Source of the DNA: Streptomyces noursei ATCC 11455 | Lineage (GTDB): Bacteria > Actinomycetota > Actinomycetes > Streptomycetales > Streptomycetaceae | Assembly: GCF_001704275.1 (NCBI RefSeq) | Contig: NZ_CP011533.1 | Span: 4,154,001-4,218,000 of the forward strand | Direction: 5' to 3' | Length of the DNA: 64,000 nt | Made by a program: the position numbers and the translations under genes | Notes under the pieces: generated by a model | What the model was told of the DNA's origin: nothing | Database searches by the model: none | The model's input: only the letters and a program-made list of their open reading frames with translations | Part shown: piece after piece, positions 37,270 through 45,871 of the stretch | How the letters are laid out: each line of letters begins with the position of its first letter | How positions within the stretch are numbered: position 1 is the first letter of the stretch

Positions 37270-39550
37270 GCCGGCGCCTCCGGGCGTCGATGAGCATTTC
37301 CTGTACGTTCCGCAGCGGGGTGCCGTCCGCGTCCACCGCGTGCCGGGTCCAGTTGCCGTCCGGGCCCAGGTGCCAGGACGAGGTGGAGTCCGAAGTACCG
37401 GTCTCCAGCAGCCGGTTGAGGGCCGCCCGGTGGGCCGGGTCGGTGACCCGTACCAGCGCCTCGATCCGCCGGTCGAGGTTGCGGTGCATCATGTCGGCGC
37501 TGCCCAGCCACACCTCGGGCTCGCCGCCGTTGCCGAAGGCGAAGACCCGGGAGTGCTCCAGGAAGCGACCCAGCACGCTGCGGACACGGATGGTCTCGCT
37601 CAGCCCGGCGACCCCGGGGCGCAGCGCGCAGATGCCGCGCACCCAGATGTCGACCGGCACACCGGCCTGCGAGGCCCGGTAGAGCGCGTCGATGACCGCC
37701 TCGTCGACCATCGAGTTGACCTTGATGCGGACATAGGCGGGGCGGCCCGCCCGGTGGTGCGCGGCCTCCTTGTTGATCCGCTGGATCAGCCCGTCGCGCA
37801 GCGAGGTGGGCGCCACCAGCAGCCGGCGGTAGGTCTCCCGCCGGGAGTAGCCGCTGAGCCGGTTGAAGAGGTCGGAGAGGTCGGCTCCCACCTGGGGGTC
37901 CGCGGTCAGCAGCCCCAGGTCCTCGTACAACCTGGCCGTCTTGGGGTGGTAGTTGCCGGTCCCCACGTGGGAGTACCGGCGCAGGGTCTCGCCCTCCTGG
38001 CGGACCACCAGGGACAGCTTGCAGTGCGTCTTCAGCCCGACCAGGCCGTAGACGACGTGGCAGCCGGCCTCCTCCAGCTTGCGGGCCCACTTGATGTTGG
38101 CCTGCTCGTCGAAGCGCGCCTTGATCTCGACCAGGACCAGCACCTGTTTGCCGGACTCCGCGGCGTCTATCAGGGCGTCCACGATCGGGGAGTGGTCGGA
38201 GGTGCGGTAGAGGGTCTGCTTGATGGCGAGCACGTTCGGGTCGGCCGCGGCCTGCTCCAGGAACGCCTGCACGGAGGTGGAGAACGAGTCGTAGGGGTGG
38301 TGCAGCAGGACGTCGCGGGCGCGCAGCGCGGCGAAGACGTCGGGCGCGGACGCCGACTCCACCTCCGCCAGGTCGCGGTGGGTGCCCGCCACGAACTTGG
38401 GGTACTTCAGCTCCGGGCGGTCCAGTGCCCCTATGCCGAACAGGCCGGTCAGGTCGAGCGGGCCGGGCAGCGGGTAGACCTCGGACTCGGAGACCTTCAG
38501 CTCCTGGACCAGCAGGTCCAGCACGGCCGGGTCGATGGACTCCTCGACCTCCAGGCGGACGGGCGGCCCGAAGCGCCGCCGCATCAGCTCCTTCTCCAGG
38601 GCCTGGAGGAGGTTCTCGGCGTCGTCCTCCTCCACCTCCAGGTCCTCGTTGCGGGTCACCCGGAACATGTGGTGCGCCCGCACCTCCATCCCCGGGAACA
38701 GCTCCTCCAGGTGGGCGGCGATCACGTCCTCGATGGGGACGTAGCGCTGCGGGGAGGCTTCCAGGAAGCGGGAGAGCAGCGGCGGAACCTTCACTCTCGC
38801 AAAGTGATCATGCCCGCTGACCGGGTTGCGGACGACCACGGCGAGGTTCAGCGACAGCCCGGAGATGTACGGGAAGGGGTGCGCCGGGTCCACCGCCAGC
38901 GGCGTGAGCACCGGGAAGATCTGCTGCCGGAACAGCGTGAACAGCCGGGCCTGCTCCTTCTCGGTCAGTTCGGGCCAGCGGATCAGGTGAATGCCCTGGT
39001 CAGCGAGTTCCGGGGCGATGTCCTGCTGGAAGCAGGCGGCGTGCCGCGCCATCAGCTCCCGGGAGCGCGTCCAGATCTGCTCCAGCACCTCGCGGGGCTG
39101 GAGCCCGGAGGCGGAGCGGGTGGCGACCCCGGTCGCGATCCGCCGCTTGAGGCCGGCGACCCGGACCATGAAGAACTCGTCCAGATTGCTGGCGAAAATC
39201 GCAAGGAAGTTCGCCCGTTCGAGCAGCGGGGTGGCCGGGTCCTCGGCCAGCTCCAGCACCCGCTCGTTGAACGCCAGCCAGCTGCGCTCCCGGTCCAGGA
39301 AACGCCCGCTGGGCAGCTCCTCGCCGTTCGCACCCGGGACGCCGTGGTCGTCGTAGGCATCCGGATCGGCGTCCAGGTCGGGCTCCAGCCCGGAGATGGC
39401 GCGACGAACGGCGTTCGGGCGGTGCGCGGCGATCGAGCCCACCGACGGCTGCACCGAGGGCTGCTGCACCGAGGAGTCTGCCACCCTCGGCGATTCCTGG
39501 GACGGCATCTCAGGCTGGGCCGGGGCCTGAGCGCTGCGCTGCTGGGTCAT
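37253..39550 (-). CDS. ppk: Polyphosphate kinase Ppk1
   Basis: 765 residues; polymerises the ATP gamma-phosphate into polyphosphate and can run in reverse. The N domain ([21 protein letters not shown]), head domain and two catalytic C domains are complete. Phospho-His region [26 protein letters not shown], second active-site region [22 protein letters not shown], and ATP-binding Asn in [14 protein letters not shown] are visible. An ATG at 39655 is in frame and would add 35 residues with poorer codon bias, so 39550 is chosen, with doubt. First gene of ppk-CHAD-NUDIX. Confidence 0.92.
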   Translation of the reverse strand: MTQQRSAQAPAQPEMPSQESPRVADSSVQQPSVQPSVGSIAAHRPNAVRRAISGLEPDLDADPDAYDDHGVPGANGEELPSGRFLDRERSWLAFNERVLELAEDPATPLLERANFLAIFASNLDEFFMVRVAGLKRRIATGVATRSASGLQPREVLEQIWTRSRELMARHAACFQQDIAPELADQGIHLIRWPELTEKEQARLFTLFRQQIFPVLTPLAVDPAHPFPYISGLSLNLAVVVRNPVSGHDHFARVKVPPLLSRFLEASPQRYVPIEDVIAAHLEELFPGMEVRAHHMFRVTRNEDLEVEEDDAENLLQALEKELMRRRFGPPVRLEVEESIDPAVLDLLVQELKVSESEVYPLPGPLDLTGLFGIGALDRPELKYPKFVAGTHRDLAEVESASAPDVFAALRARDVLLHHPYDSFSTSVQAFLEQAAADPNVLAIKQTLYRTSDHSPIVDALIDAAESGKQVLVLVEIKARFDEQANIKWARKLEEAGCHVVYGLVGLKTHCKLSLVVRQEGETLRRYSHVGTGNYHPKTARLYEDLGLLTADPQVGADLSDLFNRLSGYSRRETYRRLLVAPTSLRDGLIQRINKEAAHHRAGRPAYVRIKVNSMVDEAVIDALYRASQAGVPVDIWVRGICALRPGVAGLSETIRVRSVLGRFLEHSRVFAFGNGGEPEVWLGSADMMHRNLDRRIEALVRVTDPAHRAALNRLLETGTSDSTSSWHLGPDGNWTRHAVDADGTPLRNVQEMLIDARRRRRGPAT

Positions 39551-39741
39551 GTCCTTATTCTTCCGCGCTCGGGCGCTTCCAGGCGCGTCAGGAGGAGACG
39601 GCGCGATCGCGATCTCCGGCCGCGGTTTCGGGACGTTCGGCACAGCGGGCTGCATTCAGTGATGCTTGCAAGCGATATTGAATGGCCGGTAACGCGAACA
39701 TGGCGGCCAGGGAAGCGGGAAACCACTCCGAGGTGATTTCC

Positions 39742-39774
39742 GGTCACCCGCCCGCCGGCGATCTTCACACCCGC
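39742..39774. promoter_or_regulatory. Candidate PHO box between ppk and the GNAT gene
   Basis: GGTCACCCGCC (39742-39752) resembles the PhoP unit GTTCACCCGCC, and TTCACACCCGC (39764-39774) lies 22 bases further, the correct phase. Streptomyces ppk is known to be PhoP-dependent. The match is imperfect. Confidence 0.4.
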
Positions 39775-39868
39775 CAATCCGGGCGAAGCACCGGAAGCCG
39801 GACCGGCACCGCCGCCGGTATCCGGAAAGTCCGCTGCGCGGCCCGCCCCCGCTCCCTAGGCTGAGCGC

Positions 39869-40504
39869 GTGCTCAGACCTTCCACACCGCCCATACCGCC
39901 GCTCCCCCCGCTGCCGCCGCTCCCGTTCACCCCCGCCTACCCACTGCGGACCGAGCGCCTGGACCTCCGCCCCGTACGCCACGACGACTTCGACGCCGTC
40001 TACGCCTACCAGCGTCGCCCCGAGGTCTGCCGTTACCTCTACTGGGGCCCGCACGACGAGGCCGCCTCCCGCGCCTCCGTCGCCGACAAGACGACCCGCA
40101 CCACGCTGCGCGAGTCCGGCGACTACCTCCAGCTCGCCGTCGTCGTCCATGAGACCGGCACCCTGGTCGGCGACGTCACCTTCTTCTACACCAGCCGCCG
40201 GCACCGCCAGGGCGGCATCGGCTATGTCTTCAACCCCGAGCACGCCGGTCGGGGCTACGCCACCGAGGCCGCCCGCGCCCTGCTGGAGCTGGGCTTCGAG
40301 CAGCTCGGACTGCACCGCATCCAGGCCGAGTTGGACGGTCGCAACACCGCCTCCGCCGCACTGCTGGAGCGCCTGGGCATGCGCCGCGAGGGCCATCTGC
40401 GGGAGAACGAGTTCCTGGACGGCGAGTGGAGCGACGAGGTGGTCTACGCGATGCTGGCGCGCGAGTGGCGCGCCGGGCGGGAGCGCCCCTCGGAGTCCCC
40501 CTGA
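39869..40504 (+). CDS. GNAT acetyltransferase, RimJ/RimL type
   Basis: 211 residues. After a proline-rich start comes a GNAT domain (about 27-195): TERLDLRPVRHDDFDAVYAYQ, GGIGYVFNPEHAGRGYATEAARALLELGFEQLGLHRIQAEL with the acetyl-CoA loop (HAGRGYA), and ALLERLGMRREGHLREN. It probably acetylates a protein N-terminus or small amine; the target is unknown. GTG start with TAGGCT (39857-39862) six bases upstream, so leaderless. Divergent from ppk. Confidence 0.85.
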   Translation: MLRPSTPPIPPLPPLPPLPFTPAYPLRTERLDLRPVRHDDFDAVYAYQRRPEVCRYLYWGPHDEAASRASVADKTTRTTLRESGDYLQLAVVVHETGTLVGDVTFFYTSRRHRQGGIGYVFNPEHAGRGYATEAARALLELGFEQLGLHRIQAELDGRNTASAALLERLGMRREGHLRENEFLDGEWSDEVVYAMLAREWRAGRERPSESP

Positions 40505-40556
40505 CCGTGACGGCGGGTGCGGGGCGGGCCCAGGTGCCCGCCCCGCACCGCACCGG

Positions 40557-41495
40557 TCACGTCTCCGACCGGTACATCAGGTCGGTCTCGTGGGTGACGA
40601 ACCCCAGCCGCTCATAGACCGTCACCGCGGCCACGTTGTCCGCGTCCACGTAGAGCATCGCGGTCGCCAGCCCCTGCGCCGCCAGGTGCCGCAGCCCGAT
40701 CGCGGTCAGCGCCTTGCCCAGGCCGCCGCCCTGCGCGCCCGGCTGCACCCCGAGGACGTACACCTCGCCCAGGCCCTCCTCGGCGTGCACCTTCGTCCAG
40801 TGGAAGCCGACCAGCGAGCCCTCCCGCTCCGCGAGGAAGAAGCCCTTGGGGTCGAACCACGGCTCGCCCTTACGGTCGTCGAGGTCGCGCTGGGTCAGCG
40901 AGCCCTGCTCGGGGTGGTGCGCGAAGGCCGCCGCGTTGACCTCCAGCCAGGCCGCGTCGTCGGTCTCCGGCTGGAAGGTCCGCACCGTCACCCCGTCGGG
41001 GAGCACCGGCTCCGGCAGGTCCAGGTCCGCCAGCGACCGCCGCATCTGCCGCAGCTCGCGGAACATCGTCAGCCCCAGGGTCTGCGCCAGGTGCCGGGCG
41101 GCCGGGTGCCCGCCGTGCGCCCACACCCGCAGCCGGCGCCCGGACTGGACGAGCAGCTCGCCGCCGAGCGCCCGGCCGTGGCCGCGACCGCGGTACCCCG
41201 GGTGGACGACCAGCTCGGCGGCCGGCGCCTCCACCGGGTCGGTGTCCTCCAGCTGCCCGTACCCGACCAGCTCCTCACCGCTCTCGCCGGGCGCGTACAC
41301 CATCAGATGCCGCACGCCCTCGCGCCGACCGCCCCGCAGCTGGAGCCGCCCCTGCTCGGACACGGCCGGTTGCCCGTCCGTCCGCGCGGCCCGTTCGATC
41401 AGCTCAAGGACGGCCGCGGCCCCTTCCGGCGCGAGCTCGTCGACCACCTGGATCCTGCGACCGGTCCGACCCATCTCCTGTGCAGCGTCAGTCAT
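40557..41495 (-). CDS. mshD: Mycothiol synthase MshD
   Basis: 312 residues; acetylates Cys-GlcN-Ins with acetyl-CoA, the last step of mycothiol synthesis. Two tandem GNAT domains: residues about 15-150 (AELVVHPGYRGRGHGRALGGELL) and about 165-312 (YVLGVQPGAQGGGLGKALTAIGLRHLAAQGL, MLYVDADNVAAVTVYERLGF). TACGCT (41502-41507, minus strand) is six bases before the ATG at 41495, indicating a leaderless mRNA. The other mycothiol gene in this window is mshA, about 7 kb away. Confidence 0.93.
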   Translation of the reverse strand: MTDAAQEMGRTGRRIQVVDELAPEGAAAVLELIERAARTDGQPAVSEQGRLQLRGGRREGVRHLMVYAPGESGEELVGYGQLEDTDPVEAPAAELVVHPGYRGRGHGRALGGELLVQSGRRLRVWAHGGHPAARHLAQTLGLTMFRELRQMRRSLADLDLPEPVLPDGVTVRTFQPETDDAAWLEVNAAAFAHHPEQGSLTQRDLDDRKGEPWFDPKGFFLAEREGSLVGFHWTKVHAEEGLGEVYVLGVQPGAQGGGLGKALTAIGLRHLAAQGLATAMLYVDADNVAAVTVYERLGFVTHETDLMYRSET

Positions 41496-41660
41496 GCCTG
41501 AAGCGTACGACGCTGCCGCGGCGTCACGCGGGTGTCGCGGGCGCCGCCGCGTTCCGCATCGCCACCGCAGGGTCACCGAGCCGTAAACCGCACCCCCTGT
41601 ACCTCTACGCGCGTCGACAATATGCTGCCGTCCGCTCAGCACCATCCATGGAGGGGAACC

Positions 41661-43478
41661 ATGCCACCGACACCTCAACGGCGCCGTCTCGCCCGCGGAT
41701 TGGCGGCCGGCGCCGCCGTGCTCGCCACCGCCGCGGGCGTCACCCTGACCACCACCGCCCTGCCCGCCGGCGCCGACAGCGGCCGCGCGCACCGCCCGGC
41801 CGGCACGGTCGACGTCCAGTTGCTCTCCTTCAACGACTTCCACGGCAACCTCGAACCGCCGCAGGGCTCCTCCGGCACCGTCGAGGAGCTCCAGGCCGAC
41901 GGCACCAAGAAGACCGTCCCGGCCGGCGGCGTCGAGTACCTGGCGCAGTCCCTCCGCACCGCCCGCAAGGGCCACCCGTACTCCGTCACCGCGGCGGCCG
42001 GCGACATGATCGGCGCCAGCCCGCTGCTCTCCGGCCTCTTCCACGACGAGCCGACCATCGAGGCGATGAACAAGCTCGGCCTCGACGTCACCTCCGTCGG
42101 CAACCACGAATTCGACGAGGGCCGGACCGAGTTGACGCGGATGCAGCACGGCGGCTGCCATCCCAAGGACGGCTGCTACGAGAAGGGGAAGACCTTCAAG
42201 GGCGCCGACTTCCCCTACCTCGCCGCCAACGTCACCGACGACCGGACCGGCAAGCCGATCCTCAAGCCGTACACGGTCTGGCAGCACAAGGGCGTCAAGA
42301 TCGGCTTCATCGGTGTGACGCTCAAGGGCACGCCGGACATCGTCAACGCCGACGGCGTCAAGGGCCTGACCTTCCACGGCGAGGTCGAGACGATCAACAA
42401 GTACGCCAAGGTCCTCGACCGCCAGGGCGTCAAGGCGATCGTCGCCCTCATCCACGAGGGCGGCCTGCCCGCCTCCACGTCCTACAACGCCAACTGCGAC
42501 AGCCCCGGCCCGGGCGCGGGCATCTCGGGCCCGATCGTCGACATCGCCAAGCACGTCAGCCCCACGGTCGACGCCCTCGTCACCGGCCACACCCACCAGT
42601 CCTACACCTGCACCATCCCCGACCCGGCCGGTCACCCCCGCACGGTCACCTCCGCCGCCTCCTACGGCCGCCTCTACACCGACACCACCCTCACCTACGA
42701 CCGCCGGACCCACGACATCGTCCGCACCGCGGTGCACGGCCCGCACGCGGCCAACCACGTGGTCGACCGCACCCAGCCCAAGGCCGCGGACATGACGTCC
42801 CTGATCGCCCGCTGGAACAAGCTGGCCGCCCCGGTCGCCGACAAGCCCGTCGGCTACATCTCCGCCGACATCAACGGCCGCGGCGCCGGCACCCCCGAGG
42901 AACCCCTGGGCGACGTCATCGCCGACGCCCAACTGGCGGCCACCCAGGACACCGGCAAGGGCGGCGCCCAGCTCGCGCTGATGAACCCCGGCGGCATCCG
43001 CTCCGACCTCGCCTACAAGGCGTCGGGCGACGAGGGCGACGGCGTCGTCACCTACGCCGAGGCGTTCACCGTCCAGCCGTTCACCAACATGACCAACGTC
43101 GTGGACCTGACCGGCGCCCAGCTGCTGACCGCCCTCCAGCAGCAGGTCAGCGGCCCCAACGAGGCTTCCCCCAAGATCCTCCAGATCTCCCGGGGCCTCA
43201 CCTACACCCTCGACATGACCAAGACCGGCGCCGCCCGCGTCGTCGCCGACTCCGTCAAGCTCGACGGCGCCGCCCTGGACCCCGCCAAGACCTACCGGGT
43301 CGCCATGAACGAGTTCCTGGCCGGCGGCGGCGACGGCTTCCCCGCCCTCAAGCAGGGCACGAACAAGTACGTCGGCCCGTCGGACCTCGACGCCCTCACC
43401 GCCTACCTGACGGCCCACTCGTCCCCGACCGACCCGCTGGCCCCGCCGAAGGCGGACCGCATTACCGTGGTGAAGTAG
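41661..43478 (+). CDS. Secreted 5'-nucleotidase (UshA-like metallophosphatase)
   Basis: 605 residues. Twin-Arg-like signal peptide region (RRRLARGLAAGAAVLATAAGVTLTTTALPAGA), then a calcineurin-type metallophosphatase domain with LLSFNDFHGNL, AAGDMIGASPL, GNHEFDEG, ALIHEGG and VTGHTHQSY (two-metal ligands), and a C-terminal 5'-nucleotidase domain (LMNPGGIRSDLAY, VQPFTNMTNVVDLTG, FLAGGGDGFPALKQG) that binds the base. It releases phosphate from extracellular nucleotides, fitting the phosphate theme of the region. The ATG at 41661 follows GAGGGGAACC. Confidence 0.92.
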   Translation: MPPTPQRRRLARGLAAGAAVLATAAGVTLTTTALPAGADSGRAHRPAGTVDVQLLSFNDFHGNLEPPQGSSGTVEELQADGTKKTVPAGGVEYLAQSLRTARKGHPYSVTAAAGDMIGASPLLSGLFHDEPTIEAMNKLGLDVTSVGNHEFDEGRTELTRMQHGGCHPKDGCYEKGKTFKGADFPYLAANVTDDRTGKPILKPYTVWQHKGVKIGFIGVTLKGTPDIVNADGVKGLTFHGEVETINKYAKVLDRQGVKAIVALIHEGGLPASTSYNANCDSPGPGAGISGPIVDIAKHVSPTVDALVTGHTHQSYTCTIPDPAGHPRTVTSAASYGRLYTDTTLTYDRRTHDIVRTAVHGPHAANHVVDRTQPKAADMTSLIARWNKLAAPVADKPVGYISADINGRGAGTPEEPLGDVIADAQLAATQDTGKGGAQLALMNPGGIRSDLAYKASGDEGDGVVTYAEAFTVQPFTNMTNVVDLTGAQLLTALQQQVSGPNEASPKILQISRGLTYTLDMTKTGAARVVADSVKLDGAALDPAKTYRVAMNEFLAGGGDGFPALKQGTNKYVGPSDLDALTAYLTAHSSPTDPLAPPKADRITVVK

Positions 43479-43520
43479 CCGCCTGTGGCCGGCCGTTCGG
43501 CTCGCCTATCCCTATGCCTA

Positions 43521-43561
43521 CGGCCCCGGTCGTCCGCCTGTACGGCGGGCAGCCGGGGCCG
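43521..43561. terminator. Bidirectional terminator after the nucleotidase gene
   Basis: CGGCCCCGG / CCGGGGCCG outer stem with an inner stem CCGCC-GGCGG. It marks the edge of the accessory island. Confidence 0.72.
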
Positions 43562-43579
43562 CCGCGCTCGACGCACGCC

Positions 43580-43825
43580 TCACAGCAGGTGGAAGGCGAA
43601 GCAGAGGGAGGGGACGGCGATGGCGAAGCCGATGGCGAGGACCACCGGCCCGAGCACGTAGAAGAGCCAGGGCTTCTCGCCTTCGAAACGCCAGAGGCCG
43701 TTGGGCAAGTAGGCACCTGCCCACACGAGCAGGCACCCGAAGACCCCAAGGAGCACCAGGAAAAAGGAACCCCAGCCAGGGTCAGGGTGATTCGGGTCGA
43801 TGCGCACGACTGCCGCAAGGATCAC
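43580..43825 (-). CDS. Small two-helix membrane protein A (WXG operon)
   Basis: 81 residues with two hydrophobic helices (FFLVLLGVFGCLLVWAGAYL and LFYVLGPVVLAIGFAIAVPSL) joined by a charged loop (NGLWRFEGEKPW). It is a clear paralogue of the next gene upstream: both have GWG, LGVFG, RxEGEKxW and GPV at the same positions. No known domain. Starts with GTG. Last gene of the four-gene WXG100 operon, 16 bases after its paralogue. A role as immunity or membrane partner of the WXG proteins is inferred from position only. Confidence 0.72.
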   Translation of the reverse strand: MILAAVVRIDPNHPDPGWGSFFLVLLGVFGCLLVWAGAYLPNGLWRFEGEKPWLFYVLGPVVLAIGFAIAVPSLCFAFHLL

Positions 43826-43841
43826 GCCGCAGACAGCCCCA

Positions 43842-44105
43842 TCACAGCAGCCCGAAGGAGAAGCCGAAGCCGACGACGGTCATGGCGAGACCCATGGCGA
43901 AGATCACCGGCCCGACTGCACAGCCGACCCAGTTCTTCTCGCCCTCGACACGCAGGAGGGCCCTGGTCACGGCGACACCGGCACAGACGACCAGGCCCCC
44001 GAAGACCCCGAGGATCAGGAGCAGTCCGGGGCCCCAGCCTGCGTCATAGTTCGGCTTGACGTGCGCGACGCCGGCCAGAATCAGGCCACCGACTTCACCC
44101 GGCAC
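43842..44105 (-). CDS. Small two-helix membrane protein B (WXG operon)
   Basis: 87 residues, with two membrane helices (LLLILGVFGGLVVCAGVAVT and CAVGPVIFAMGLAMTVVGFGF) and the connecting loop RALLRVEGEKNW. It is the paralogue of the downstream 81-residue protein. The GTG start is only three bases after the stop of the larger WXG protein gene, so the two are translated in succession. Tandem duplicates of small membrane proteins after a secreted WXG effector are typical of immunity genes, but no toxin has been recognised here. Confidence 0.72.
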   Translation of the reverse strand: MPGEVGGLILAGVAHVKPNYDAGWGPGLLLILGVFGGLVVCAGVAVTRALLRVEGEKNWVGCAVGPVIFAMGLAMTVVGFGFSFGLL

Positions 44106-44108
44106 GGG

Positions 44109-45260
44109 TCACTCGTCCCCCTTCTGGGCTTCCTTGGCCAGGTCCTGCAGATCCGACTCGATCCCCGAGCCACCTGAGTAGATAGCCGTGTTGAGGCCGG
44201 TTCCGAAGCCGTCCCGGTACGCCACATCAAAGACCTCATGCCCCTCGGCGACGTTCTCTCCGCCGAGACTGTGCCGCTCCATCTTTCCGAGGAGCGTGCC
44301 GCCGACGTGGTTCCCGAGGGCGCCGGTAGCGGCATTCGTACCCGCGTCCCACAGGGTGGTCCCGCCGTCCTTCTCGTTCCACACGTCGGTGGTGAGGCCA
44401 CCGGCGATGTTGCCGAGTGCACCGTTGACGGCGTTGCCGGCCCGGCCTTCGCCGCTGAGCATCCTGCCGACCGCGCCCGTCAGCTTGGCACCTTCCGCCA
44501 GCGACGCGCCACCCGCCGTGAACGCGGCCGTGCCCAGGGCCTCCTGGTTGGCGGTGGCGAAATCCTTGCCCACCGTCACCGGCTGCCCCGTGAGCGCCTG
44601 GTTGAGCATCTGGCTGCCAGAGTCGGCCACGAAGTTCGTGGCGTAGCTCTCCACACCCTTCGCGAGGAACTTGCCACTGAATCGGGCGATGGCGGTGAGC
44701 ATCCTCTCCAGCGTCGCCGCCGTCTCCGCGCTCATCCCGCCGAACCGCTCCAGCAGCGCCGCCACCTTCTCCGCCGCCGACGTGAACAGCTTGACCAGGT
44801 CCATGATCTTGGTGACCTTCGCGGCCACGGCAGCATTGGCGACGAGGTCGGAGAGGAATCCGGTGAACACGGACAGTGCGGCGCCGAGCACTTCCATCTC
44901 GGCGATCTGGACGCAGATGTCGATGATCTCTTCGTTGATCTTGTCGATCTCGTCGGCGAACTCCCGCAGACCGTCCGCGACATGGTGGAAGTTCTTCGCG
45001 ATGTCGGTGATGGTCTTCTTCTGGTCCTGCCAGTGCTTCTCGAAGGCGTCGCGGGCCGCGCCGTGCCAGCCCTGCTTGTCGACGCCATCGATGGCTCGGT
45101 CGAGGGCCCCTACGACCTTGGTCAGGTCGTTACCCATGGAGTCCCAGGCGTGCGCGATGGAGCGCAGGGTGTCGCCGTTGCCACCCGGGAGCTCCACCCC
45201 GAACGCCTGGAGGATCTCCAGCACCTTGCCGTCGATCCAGCCGTTGATGTTCACCGTCAC
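44109..45260 (-). CDS. WXG100-like domain protein, type VII secretion substrate-like
   Basis: 383 residues. The N-terminal 120 residues form a helical hairpin with a W-x-G motif (KQGWHGAARDAFEKHW), the hallmark of type VII secretion substrates. A coiled helical region follows (EFADEIDKINEEIIDICVQIAEMEVLG), then a hydrophobic stretch (about 125-175) and an Ala/Gly-rich C-terminal half (NQALTGQPVTVGKDFATANQEALGTAAFTAGG, NAVNGALGNIAGGLTTDVW). That half resembles the pre-toxin regions of polymorphic toxins, but no C-terminal toxin domain is recognisable. The GTG start overlaps the WXG100 stop (GTGA). Confidence 0.78.
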   Translation of the reverse strand: MTVNINGWIDGKVLEILQAFGVELPGGNGDTLRSIAHAWDSMGNDLTKVVGALDRAIDGVDKQGWHGAARDAFEKHWQDQKKTITDIAKNFHHVADGLREFADEIDKINEEIIDICVQIAEMEVLGAALSVFTGFLSDLVANAAVAAKVTKIMDLVKLFTSAAEKVAALLERFGGMSAETAATLERMLTAIARFSGKFLAKGVESYATNFVADSGSQMLNQALTGQPVTVGKDFATANQEALGTAAFTAGGASLAEGAKLTGAVGRMLSGEGRAGNAVNGALGNIAGGLTTDVWNEKDGGTTLWDAGTNAATGALGNHVGGTLLGKMERHSLGGENVAEGHEVFDVAYRDGFGTGLNTAIYSGGSGIESDLQDLAKEAQKGDE

Positions 45261-45586
45261 ACCGCCTGGTAACGGGGCACGGACTGCAGGTGTCCGACGG
45301 CCGCCTGGTCGGCATCCGCGTATTGGGACGCGTTGATCCGCAGCCGGTCGGCGTCGCTGGTGAGCACCTGGGGCAGCTGGCTCAGCGCCTCGACCGTGCT
45401 GTTCAGCAGCTTCTGGTACTTCTGCATCGCGCCGTCGCAGGCGCCGAGGATCCCGAACGCCTCCCCGACCTCCGCCGATGTCGCGGCGAAGGAACGGATC
45501 GGGCCGTCGAGGTCCTTCGCCTGAAGGTCGAACTTGCCGGCCAGATCCGTCAGCGCCGTCGGCTCCACGCCGAACTGCCCGCTCAT
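45257..45586 (-). CDS. WXG100-family (ESAT-6-like) small protein
   Basis: 109 residues, all helical, of ESX-type size (MSGQFGVEPTALTDLAGKFDLQAKDLDGPIRSF...). The central turn reads GACDGA rather than a canonical WxG, so it belongs to the divergent PE/EspB-like or Esx-like group. It is the first gene of the operon and overlaps the next one by four bases. The ATG follows GGGGGAGCGGG. No EccC/EccD secretion genes are in this window, so export would use the genome's other type VII machinery. Confidence 0.72.
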   Translation of the reverse strand: MSGQFGVEPTALTDLAGKFDLQAKDLDGPIRSFAATSAEVGEAFGILGACDGAMQKYQKLLNSTVEALSQLPQVLTSDADRLRINASQYADADQAAVGHLQSVPRYQAV

Positions 45587-45697
45587 CCCGCTCCCCCTGT
45601 TCGCTCACCTACGTGACTCCAGGAGTACGTCGGGGGGCGACCGCGGGGAAAGGATCTTTAACGGGTTTCGAATACGGGATTGGGGTGCGCTTTACGT

Positions 45698-45871
45698 TCA
45701 TGGCCCTGCCCATACCCGAGCGTGGTTAAATCCGGCCTCGGGCCCGCGCCTTCTGCGTGGCCGCGCGCTCAGGCGCCGCGACGCCTGTTCATCGAGCACC
45801 ACATCCCAGATTTCCTGGAAAGCGGCGCCGTACTGTTTCACTTCCTTCGGCTTGTCGAGGGCATCGAAGTC
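45698..45871 (-). pseudogene. Coding-like remnant just after the XRE gene
   Basis: In the +1 frame relative to the XRE gene's end, the minus strand reads DFDALDKPKEVKQYGAAFQ then EIWDVVLDEQASRRL, before turning Arg-rich and stopping. The first 34 residues look like the C-terminal helices of XRE-associated proteins (DUF5753-type 'loop-WDRALS' ends). No start codon or ribosome site is present. It is either a frameshifted extension of the XRE protein or the tail of a deleted gene. Confidence 0.35.

Noticed and set aside
41560..41600. Possible PHO box before the secreted nucleotidase (GGGTCACCGAG and following)
   Set aside because: Only one unit resembles GTTCACC and no second unit lies at 11 or 22 bases, so support is too weak.
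40557..43418. A 953-codon minus-strand frame ending in mshD
   Set aside because: Upstream of 41495 it is antisense to the nucleotidase and has no homologous features; mshD starts at 41495.
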